Below are positions 1 to 5,042 of a stretch of DNA of 8,244 nt, piece after piece (position 1 is the stretch's first letter; each line of letters starts with the position of its first letter). Location: assembly GCA_003488105.1 (NCBI GenBank), contig DNMS01000321.1, forward strand, positions 1,097 through 9,340, given 5' to 3'. This DNA is from Rhodospirillaceae bacterium. GTDB lineage: Bacteria > Pseudomonadota > Alphaproteobacteria > Rhodospirillales_A > Casp-alpha2. Both the position numbers and the translations under genes were made by a program. Below the pieces are notes generated by a model. It had not been told where the DNA came from and searched no databases. It saw only the letters and a program-made list of their open reading frames with translations.

Positions 1-20
1 ACGACACCCCGAACCACCTG

Positions 21-2333
21 ATGATCGAACCCAACCCGGGGGCCGGCCCCGACGCGGACACCCTGGCCTGTCTGAGCGATCTGCAGAAACGCATCCTGTG
101 GCTGTCGACCTGGACCATCCATAATGCCAACCACATCCGCGCCAAGGGCGAGGTCAAGGTCGGCGGGCACCAGGCGTCCTGCGCGTCGTCGGCGGCGCTG
201 ATGACGGCGCTGTATTTCCATGCCTTGCGCCCGCAGGACCGGGTCGCCGTGAAACCCCATGCCAGCCCGGTGTTCCATGCCATCCAGTACCTGATGGGCA
301 ACCAGACGCGGGAGAAGCTCGAGAACTTCCGCGGCCTGGGCGGGGCGCAGAGCTATCCGTCGCGCACCAAGGACACGGACGACGTGGATTTCTCCACCGG
401 CTCCGTCGGCATGGGCCCGGCCATGACCATGTTCGCGTCGCTGACCCAGGATTACACCCGCCGCCATTTCGAATCCGTCCGCGCGCGCGAACCGGGGCGC
501 ATGATCGCGCTGGTCGGTGATGCCGAAATGGATGAAGGCAACATGTATGAGGCGATCCTCGAGGGCTGGAAGCATAACCTGCGCAATTGCTGGTGGATCA
601 TCGACTACAACCGCCAGAGCCTGGACGGCGTCGTCAACGACAAGCTGTTCCGCCTGATCGACCGTCTGTTCCGCGCCGCCGGTTGGCGCGTGGTCATCAT
701 GAAGTACGGCAAGCTGATGCTGGACGCCTTCCAGAAACCGGGCGGCAAGGCGCTGAAGAAATGGATCAACGATTGCCCCAACGACATGTACGCGGCCCTC
801 ACGTTCCAGGGCGGGGCGGCGTGGCGCGATCATCTGACCGCCGATATCGGCAACGCGCCTGGCATTCCGGAATTGCTGGCGTCTCATACGGATGACGAAC
901 TGCAGGACCTGATGTCCAACCTGGGCGGCCACTGCCTGGAAACCATCTGCGAAGCCTTTAAATCCGCCGATGACGACATCCCGACCTGTTTCCTGGCCTA
1001 TACCATCAAAGGCTGGGGCCTGCCCTTGGCGGGCCATAAGGATAACCACGCGGGCATCCTCACGCCGGACCAGTTGCAGGGCTTCCGCAAGAATCTGGGC
1101 ATCCAGGAAGGCCAGGAGTGGGAGCCCTTCGCCGGTATGGAAGACCGGGCGGACCTGCTCGCCGATTTCATCGCCAAGACCCCCTTCATGGGGCCGGGTG
1201 CCAAAGATCGCCGCATGTCGGCCAAGCCCGTCGCCGTGCCGGCCAAGCTGGCGGAAACGGGCAAGGGCAAAGGTTCGACCCAGGAAGCCTTCGGCAAGAT
1301 TCTGTTCGAGCTGGCGGCGACGGACCAGGACCTGGCCGACCGCATCGTCACCACCTCGCCCGACGTCACCGTGTCGACCAACCTGGGTCCCTGGGTCAAC
1401 CGCCGCGGCATCTTCGCCATGGAGGAACGGGAGGACACCTTCCGCAAGGTCAACGTGCCGTCGGTGCAGAAATGGGGCGCCAACGACGAAGGCCAGCATC
1501 TGGAATTGGGCATTGCCGAAAACAACCTGTTCCTGGCGCTCGCCGCCTTGGGCCTCAGCCACGAACTGCACGGCGAACGCCTGCTGCCCATCGGCACGCT
1601 GTATGACCCGTTCATTCAGCGGGGCCTGGATGCGCTCAACTACGCCTGTTACCAGGACGCGCGGTTCATGGTGGTGGCGACGCCGGCCGGCGTGACCCTG
1701 GCGCCCGAAGGCGGCGCCCATCAGTCCGTCGCCACGCCGATGATCGGCATGGGGCAGCCGGGCCTGGCCTATTTCGAGCCGACCTACGCGGACGAACTCG
1801 AAGCCGTCATGCGCTGGGGTTTCAGCCATATGCAGGCCGAAGACGGCGGCTCGATCTATCTGCGCCTGTCGACCCGGCCGCTGGAACAGCCCGACCGCAA
1901 GATGGACACGGCCCTGGCCGATCAGGTGATCGCGGGCGCCTATTGGTTGAAGCAACCGTCGTCAAAAGACGCGGGCGCCATCGTTTATACGGGCGTGCTG
2001 GCGCCGGAAGCCATGGCGGCGGCGGAAACGCTGGCCGGGAAGAACGGCCCGGGCGTGCTCGCCGTGACCTCGCCGGACCGGCTGTATTCCGATTGGCGCA
2101 AGAACGGCGCCGACAGCCATGCGGCCAAGTTGCTGGGGGCGATCAAGCCGGGCGGCAAGCTGGTCACCGTCATCGACGGCCATCCGGCGACGCTCAGCTG
2201 GCTCGGCGGCGTGCTGGGCCATCGGGTGGCCGCATTGGGGGTCGAGGACTTCGGCCAATGCGGCACGGTCCAGGATCTGCATCGGAAGTACGGCTTGGAT
2301 GCCGCGGCCATCACCGCGGCCTTCGCGGACTAG
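21..2333 (+). CDS. AceE/transketolase-like ThDP-dependent enzyme (2-oxoacid dehydrogenase E1 type)
   Basis: A thiamine-diphosphate enzyme of the single-chain E1/transketolase fold. Residues are numbered from the ATG at 21. The ThDP/Mg motif is GDAEMDEG (166-173) with the second Asn in DYNRQ (N197), which matches the GDGEMDE...NCNLQ motif of E. coli AceE except that GDG reads GDA. Other AceE-like landmarks are GGHQAS (48-53), PHASP (79-83), SYPSRTKD (111-118), SVGMGP (128-133), TIKGWG (328-333) followed by His339 and His343, GIAE with the probable catalytic Glu500, and TLAPEGGAHQS (559-569). The C-terminal domain ends in FGQCGTVQDL, like the AceE tail. At about 770 residues it is shorter than AceE (about 887), mostly at the N-terminus. 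The substrate is uncertain: pyruvate, another 2-oxoacid or a ketose phosphate. No E2 or E3 gene is visible. There is no Shine-Dalgarno before position 21 and the frame is open to the left edge, so the true start may lie outside the window. Confidence 0.88.
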   Translation: MIEPNPGAGPDADTLACLSDLQKRILWLSTWTIHNANHIRAKGEVKVGGHQASCASSAALMTALYFHALRPQDRVAVKPHASPVFHAIQYLMGNQTREKLENFRGLGGAQSYPSRTKDTDDVDFSTGSVGMGPAMTMFASLTQDYTRRHFESVRAREPGRMIALVGDAEMDEGNMYEAILEGWKHNLRNCWWIIDYNRQSLDGVVNDKLFRLIDRLFRAAGWRVVIMKYGKLMLDAFQKPGGKALKKWINDCPNDMYAALTFQGGAAWRDHLTADIGNAPGIPELLASHTDDELQDLMSNLGGHCLETICEAFKSADDDIPTCFLAYTIKGWGLPLAGHKDNHAGILTPDQLQGFRKNLGIQEGQEWEPFAGMEDRADLLADFIAKTPFMGPGAKDRRMSAKPVAVPAKLAETGKGKGSTQEAFGKILFELAATDQDLADRIVTTSPDVTVSTNLGPWVNRRGIFAMEEREDTFRKVNVPSVQKWGANDEGQHLELGIAENNLFLALAALGLSHELHGERLLPIGTLYDPFIQRGLDALNYACYQDARFMVVATPAGVTLAPEGGAHQSVATPMIGMGQPGLAYFEPTYADELEAVMRWGFSHMQAEDGGSIYLRLSTRPLEQPDRKMDTALADQVIAGAYWLKQPSSKDAGAIVYTGVLAPEAMAAAETLAGKNGPGVLAVTSPDRLYSDWRKNGADSHAAKLLGAIKPGGKLVTVIDGHPATLSWLGGVLGHRVAALGVEDFGQCGTVQDLHRKYGLDAAAITAAFAD

Positions 2334-2336
2334 GGC

Positions 2337-2729
2337 CTAGCTGCAGCGCAGGCGGAGGCCCGAGCCGTATCCACGGTCTTCCCAGCGCGGCTTGATGTAC
2401 AGCGTCACGCCCGCGGGATATTTGGCGGCCTTAAGGAATTTCACGGTCGCGGTCTGATTGACGGCAAAGCGCATCTCGCGTTTCGCCAGAAGCGTTTCGC
2501 CGTCATGGGTCACGATCATCAGGGCGGCGGTCTTCGGCCACATGTCGCCGCGGTTCTTCATGCGAAACACGGCAGCCCCCCCTTCGCAGCGGGCGTCGAT
2601 CAGCATGTCCAGGCGCGGCACGCGGACCTGGGCCAGTTCGTCGGCGGCCCGTGCCGATGTTTGCGCGCCGATGAAGGCGGCGGACATCAGGACAAGGGCG
2701 GCGAGGGTGATGCGGCGGAAGGTGGTCAT
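2337..2729 (-). CDS. small exported protein of unknown function
   Basis: A 130-residue protein that I do not recognise. It starts with a classical Sec signal peptide: MTTFRR, a hydrophobic stretch (about residues 8-22), and a probable signal-peptidase I site after ARA (26-28). The mature part of about 100 residues alternates hydrophobic and polar residues. With the pattern VFRMKNRGD (54-62), a run of short strands and GVTLYIKPRW (107-116), it resembles an Ig-like/CARDB-type beta sandwich; that is inference from pattern only. Cys48 and Cys129 are the only cysteines and could form a disulfide joining the first and last strands. The start is supported by a purine-rich AGAAGAG about 8 nt before the ATG. 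The gene is convergent with the ThDP enzyme (3 bp between stops) and divergent from the response regulator, with which it shares a 178-bp control region. It is likely periplasmic. Confidence 0.72.
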   Translation of the reverse strand: MTTFRRITLAALVLMSAAFIGAQTSARAADELAQVRVPRLDMLIDARCEGGAAVFRMKNRGDMWPKTAALMIVTHDGETLLAKREMRFAVNQTATVKFLKAAKYPAGVTLYIKPRWEDRGYGSGLRLRCS

Positions 2730-2763
2730 GATGGGGTCTCTTCTGTTGGCTCACGTTCTGTGA

Positions 2764-2788
2764 CCAGAGGCCGAAAGGGCGGCTCTGG
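2764..2788. promoter_or_regulatory. imperfect inverted repeat upstream of the exported-protein gene
   Basis: CCAGAG (2764-2769) pairs with CTCTGG (2783-2788). After one bulged G the stem continues with CCG (2771-2773) against CGG (2780-2782), leaving the loop AAAGGG. It lies 35-60 nt upstream of the start of the minus-strand exported-protein gene, so it could be a 5'-leader hairpin of that mRNA or an operator dyad. No function can be read from the sequence. Confidence 0.3.
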
Positions 2789-2813
2789 AGTGACGCCATT
2801 CTTGCAGCGGCAC

Positions 2814-2861
2814 CTTGACCCGTGATGGCGGCAACCTGACTCGCACCTGACACGGCCTGAC
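2814..2861. promoter_or_regulatory. phased CCTGAC direct repeats, candidate response-regulator operator
   Basis: CCTGAC occurs at 2835-2840, 2846-2851 and 2856-2861, in steps of 11 and 10 bp. A close variant, CTTGAC, occurs at 2814-2819, 21 bp (two helical turns) before the first copy. The first two full copies extend to ACCTGAC. Tandem direct repeats about 11 bp apart, on one face of the helix, are the usual binding pattern of OmpR/PhoB-family dimers, and the next gene downstream encodes such a regulator. The array ends 46 bp before the regulator's ATG and sits in the divergent gap shared with the exported-protein gene. It could therefore control either or both; autoregulation is the simplest reading. 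Confidence 0.5.
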
Positions 2862-2892
2862 GGGATTGAACTGGCGGGGGCGGCCGAAAATT

Positions 2893-2898
2893 CATAAT
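2893..2898 (+). promoter_or_regulatory. possible -10 element (CATAAT) of the response regulator gene
   Basis: CATAAT matches the sigma70 -10 consensus at five of six positions and is the most AT-rich spot in the gap. A TTGAAC at 2866-2871 resembles a -35 box, but the 21-bp spacer is too long for a standard promoter, so an activator may replace the -35 contact. Transcription would start near 2905, only a few bases before the ATG at 2908. That predicts a leaderless or nearly leaderless mRNA, in line with the absence of a Shine-Dalgarno there. Confidence 0.3.
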
Positions 2899-2907
2899 CT
2901 GCGCGCC

Positions 2908-3624
2908 ATGACCACACATATCCTCTTGGTTGAAGACGATGCGCTGATCAGCGGGCTCTTGGAATTCCATCTGAAGTCCGAGGGCTATGGCGTTGATATC
3001 GCGGCGACCGTCGAAGACGCCCTGACCGCCATCGAGGCCCGCCCCCCGGACCTGATCCTCACCGACCTGGGTCTGCCCGACGAGGACGGCCTGACCCTGA
3101 TCCGCAAGGTGCGGGGCCGGTCCAACGTGCCGATCATCGTGCTGAGTGCCCGCACCACCACGGAACAGCGCCTGGCGGCGCTGGAACTCGGCGCCGACGA
3201 CTATCTGACCAAGGGCGTCGACCCGGGCGAACTGTTGCTGCGCATCCGGAACATGATCGCGCGGGCGCAATCGGGGACGGCCGGCGCCGCCGGGCGCAGC
3301 CCGTTGGGCGCGCCGGGCCCGGATGTGGTGCGGTTTTCCGGCTGGACCCTGAACCTTGCCGGCTATACGGCGCAAAATCCCAAGGGCGAGGATGTCGACT
3401 TCACGCGCTCCGAATTCCTGGTCCTGGCGGCCCTGGCGCGGCATCCCGGGCGGGTCGTCAGCCGCGATGCCCTGTTGGACGCCATCAGCGGCTTCGACGA
3501 CGCGCCCCTCGACCGCACCATCGACACCTATATCTCGCGGCTGCGCCGCAAGATCGAACCGGATGCGAAAAACCCCACGGTGATCCTCACCATGAAGGGC
3601 GTCGGCTACCGGGTGGTGGAATAG
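2908..3624 (+). CDS. orphan OmpR/PhoB-family response regulator
   Basis: A 238-residue two-component response regulator of typical family length. The N-terminal receiver domain (about 3-119) has the acidic pair Asp10/Asp11, the phosphoacceptor Asp53 in LILTDLGLPDEDG, the switch Ser80 in VLSAR and the conserved Lys102 in DYLTKG. The usual Lys-Pro that follows is Lys-Gly here, which is unusual. A Gly/Ala/Pro-rich linker (about 120-140) leads to a C-terminal winged-helix DNA-binding domain with FTRSEFLVLAALARHPGRVVSR, the recognition-helix region DRTIDTYISRLRRKIE and the wing MKGVGYRVVE. I chose the ATG at 2908 over the in-frame TTG at 2866 because the receiver begins directly with MTTHILLVEDD; neither start has a clear ribosome-binding site. 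No histidine kinase is encoded in the window, so the partner and signal are unknown. It probably binds the CCTGAC repeats just upstream. Confidence 0.93.
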   Translation: MTTHILLVEDDALISGLLEFHLKSEGYGVDIAATVEDALTAIEARPPDLILTDLGLPDEDGLTLIRKVRGRSNVPIIVLSARTTTEQRLAALELGADDYLTKGVDPGELLLRIRNMIARAQSGTAGAAGRSPLGAPGPDVVRFSGWTLNLAGYTAQNPKGEDVDFTRSEFLVLAALARHPGRVVSRDALLDAISGFDDAPLDRTIDTYISRLRRKIEPDAKNPTVILTMKGVGYRVVE

Positions 3625-3670
3625 GGGGCGCGGCCTTTCGCCTGGCGGCGGGGAGAAATCCGCATCCATT

Positions 3671-3703
3671 GCAAGGCGACCGCGTCATCGCGGTTTACCT
3701 TGC
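3671..3703 (+). terminator. strong hairpin between response regulator and tRNA (possible terminator)
   Basis: ACCGCG (3679-3684) and CGCGGT (3689-3694) form a perfect 6-bp stem with a TCAT loop. After a small internal loop, GCAAGG (3671-3676) pairs with CCTTGC (3698-3703), giving at least 12 bp in all. It begins 46 bp after the regulator's stop codon, where a terminator is expected. It is followed by GGCAAAAGGG rather than a T-run, so it is not a textbook intrinsic terminator. It may instead act with Rho, stabilise the mRNA end, or regulate the tRNA promoter that it overlaps. Confidence 0.4.
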
Positions 3704-3723
3704 GGCAAAAGGGATGATAGAAC
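3694..3723 (+). promoter_or_regulatory. candidate promoter of the tRNA-Leu gene
   Basis: TTTACC (3694-3699) resembles a -35 box, and TAGAAC (3718-3723), 18 bp downstream, a -10 box; GATAGA at 3716-3721 with a 16-bp spacer is an alternative. Transcription would start near 3730, about 12 nt before the mature tRNA 5' end. Both boxes are weak matches. The same TGATAGAA core, followed by GCGCCC, recurs in the candidate promoter of the YqaA-DsbB-Coq7 cluster. Confidence 0.33.
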
Positions 3724-3741
3724 AGCGCCCTTCCAAGGTGC

Positions 3742-3828
3742 GCGGGCGTGGCGGAACTGGTAGACGCGCCAGACTCAAAATCTGGTTTCCGCAAGGAAGT
3801 GGGAGTTCGATTCTCCCCGCCCGCACCA
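3742..3828 (+). tRNA. tRNA-Leu (anticodon CAA)
   Basis: A complete class II tRNA of 87 nt. The acceptor stem is GCGGGCG (3742-3748) with CGCCCGC (3818-3824), then discriminator A3825 and a genome-encoded CCA (3826-3828). The D arm contains AACTGGTAGA. The anticodon stem CCAGA (3769-3773)/TCTGG (3781-3785) encloses the loop CTCAAAA with anticodon CAA (3776-3778), which reads UUG. A long variable arm with TTCC/GGAA pairing, typical of Leu tRNAs, follows. The T arm is GGGAG (3801-3805)/CTCCC (3813-3817) with loop TTCGATT. All stems are fully paired, so the gene looks functional. A palindromic repeat begins 2 nt after the CCA. Confidence 0.97.
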
Positions 3829-3830
3829 CC

Positions 3831-3914
3831 CTTCGCTCTTCGAGCTTCGGGTGGCGAGCCACCCGGAGGTCGTTAGACGAAGGCGTGTCCTCCGAAGCCT
3901 TGGCGGAGGAGGAC
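3831..3914. repeat. two-hairpin palindromic repeat element abutting the tRNA
   Basis: The gap between the tRNA and the dioxygenase stop codon is almost wholly made of palindromic sequence. The left part has three heptads of form CTTCGNN (starting 3831, 3838 and 3845). It then forms a hairpin with the perfect 8-bp arms CGGGTGGC (3848-3855) and GCCACCCG (3858-3865), extendable to 11 pairs with one G-T. CTTCG at 3831 can also pair with CGAAG at 3878-3882. The right part is a second hairpin, TCCTCCG (3888-3894) with CGGAGGA (3904-3910). Translated on either strand it gives phrases (SFGWRATRRS; KASED..LRVARHPK) that I recall from spurious ORFs in many alphaproteobacteria, so it is probably a dispersed REP/RPE-like family; I cannot confirm copy number here. 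It could act as a bidirectional transcription stop between the converging tRNA and dioxygenase genes. Confidence 0.65.
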
Positions 3915-3918
3915 GGGT

Positions 3919-4887
3919 TCAGGCCTCGGCCACCAACGTCAGCCGCCACATCTCCCGCTCGTACTTGCTGTAATCGAAGCCGGTCCCCGCGTGGATCGTC
4001 GAGCGGTTGTCCCAGACCACGACATCGCCCGGCTGCCACTGCCATTTCACGGTGAAGTCGGGGCCGGTGACGGTCGGCAGCATGTTGCGCCAGATCATCA
4101 CGCTGTCGTCTTCCACGCCTTCCAGGTCCCATTTGTCCAGGTCTGCCGGGTCGACTTCCTGCCCCTTGGGCACGATGGCGCAGGTCGAGCTGTTGAGGCC
4201 GTACAGCGACGGCCGGCCCGTGACCGGATGGTTGAGGACGATGGGCACGCGGTTGGGCGGGTTTTCCTTGCGCTGCTCGGGCGTCAGCACCGGATAGTGG
4301 GGTGAGTAGCTGTTGATCTTCTTGTCGTGATGGGCGAGGGAGCAGACCGCTTCCAGGCCGTCGAGTTTCTGCCGTTCCGCCGGGGGCAGGGCGGCATAGG
4401 CGCCCTGCATGTCGGCGAACAGGGTCTCCGCACCCTCGGGCGGGGCCTTGCGGCAATGAAAGACCGAGCCGACCGGCGGCCGCGCGCGGAAGGTGGAATC
4501 CGTGTGCCATACCGGCCTGCGGGTTTCCGGGTTGTAGCGGATGTCCGCGTCGCTGGTCAGCTGCGGCACCTGCAGCAATTGCGCGACGATCTTGCCGTCC
4601 TCGTTTTTCACGTTGCCGATGCGCAGGATGGGAAAGCCTTTGACCGACTTGTCCTCGCGCGCCGTCTGGATTTTGTCCTCGATGACGCCGAACACCTCGG
4701 ACCAGCGCACAAGCTGTTCGGGCAGCAGGTCAGCGAGTTTTTCGCCGCGGACGCCGAGCAATCCGCCGTGGTCCAACCAAAGGCCGCGCGCCCAGGCCTG
4801 GAAATCCGGGTCGGCAAGGTCGCCCGGTGTGACCTGATCGATCAAAATGCCGAAATCGCCTTTCAGCGGCTGGGTAGGATGGTTCAT
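3919..4887 (-). CDS. TauD/TfdA-family Fe(II)/2-oxoglutarate-dependent dioxygenase
   Basis: A 322-residue cytoplasmic oxygenase of the TauD/TfdA family, which couples decarboxylation of 2-oxoglutarate to hydroxylation of a small substrate. The iron-binding facial triad is visible as His128 and Asp130 in WHTDSTF and His299 in DNRSTIHAGTGFD. Arg311 and Arg315 in REMWRLTL match the TauD RIMHR motif that binds 2-oxoglutarate and the substrate anion. WQPGDVVVWDNR (284-295) is the typical strand before the distal His. Length is near the family norm (about 280-320). The substrate cannot be assigned: the family covers taurine, aryloxyalkanoates, alkyl sulfates and others, and no transporter or sulfur genes are adjacent. 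The ATG at 4887 is preceded by AAAAGG about 10 nt away. The gene is transcribed alone, converging on the tRNA and divergent from the YqaA cluster. Confidence 0.9.
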   Translation of the reverse strand: MNHPTQPLKGDFGILIDQVTPGDLADPDFQAWARGLWLDHGGLLGVRGEKLADLLPEQLVRWSEVFGVIEDKIQTAREDKSVKGFPILRIGNVKNEDGKIVAQLLQVPQLTSDADIRYNPETRRPVWHTDSTFRARPPVGSVFHCRKAPPEGAETLFADMQGAYAALPPAERQKLDGLEAVCSLAHHDKKINSYSPHYPVLTPEQRKENPPNRVPIVLNHPVTGRPSLYGLNSSTCAIVPKGQEVDPADLDKWDLEGVEDDSVMIWRNMLPTVTGPDFTVKWQWQPGDVVVWDNRSTIHAGTGFDYSKYEREMWRLTLVAEA

Positions 4888-4921
4888 CGCTGTCTGCCTT
4901 TTGTTAGATGTTTCTGATCGA

Positions 4922-4949
4922 AGGATACGACGCCCGATGCCAAAAACAA
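4922..4949 (-). promoter_or_regulatory. candidate sigma70-type promoter of the dioxygenase gene
   Basis: Read on the minus strand, TTGTTT (complement of 4944-4949) is followed 16 bp later by TATCCT (complement of 4922-4927). Each matches four of six consensus bases. Transcription would start near 4915, giving a leader of about 28 nt that contains the AAAAGG ribosome-binding site. Confidence 0.4.
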
Positions 4950-4953
4950 GGCT

Positions 4954-5017
4954 CGAAAGCGTGTAGGCTTTAATTGTCTCGACGTCGGCCGCCTGATAGA
5001 AGCGCCCGACGCTTTCG
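4954..5017. repeat. 9-bp inverted repeat in the divergent dioxygenase/yqaA gap
   Basis: CGAAAGCGT (4954-4962) and its exact reverse complement ACGCTTTCG (5009-5017) lie 46 bp apart. They bracket the candidate promoter of the YqaA cluster, and the left arm sits just upstream of the dioxygenase promoter. A two-site operator bound by a looping or tetrameric regulator is possible. A chance match of this length in a gap of this size is not excluded. Confidence 0.3.
4974..5002 (+). promoter_or_regulatory. candidate promoter of the yqaA-dsbB-coq7 cluster
   Basis: TTGTCT (4974-4979) and TAGAAG (4997-5002) are separated by 17 bp, each with four of six consensus matches. The -10 box lies in TGATAGAAGCGCCC, nearly identical to the TGATAGAA(CA)GCGCCC just upstream of the tRNA-Leu gene. 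The expected transcript would have a leader of about 35 nt before the ATG at 5043. Confidence 0.35.
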
Positions 5018-5042
5018 CCGACGGGAACGGGGCTTGTTACCC

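Noticed and set aside
2866..2907. TTG start adding 14 residues to the response regulator
   Set aside because: The receiver begins at the usual place with the ATG at 2908. The extension is not conserved-looking and overlaps the probable promoter.
2503..3669. 388-residue minus-strand ORF antisense to the response regulator and across the intergenic gap
   Set aside because: It has low-complexity Arg/Gly/Ala/Pro/Gln composition typical of the antisense frame of a GC-rich gene, shows no domain, and overlaps two well-supported genes.
3742..3914. Integrative-element attachment site at the tRNA 3' end
   Set aside because: No integrase, no second copy of the tRNA 3' end in the window, and the flanking genes look like ordinary chromosome. 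The repeat after the tRNA is better explained as a short palindromic element.
3695..4510. 271-residue minus-strand ORF across the dioxygenase, the repeat and the tRNA
   Set aside because: It reads the dioxygenase gene in a wrong frame and ends in antisense tRNA-Leu (RAGRIELPLPCGNQILS), a familiar spurious translation. The tRNA and the dioxygenase motifs are both unambiguous.
4974..5042. TTG start adding 23 residues to the YqaA protein
   Set aside because: The extension is Arg-rich, unlike the family N-terminus, and contains the probable promoter.
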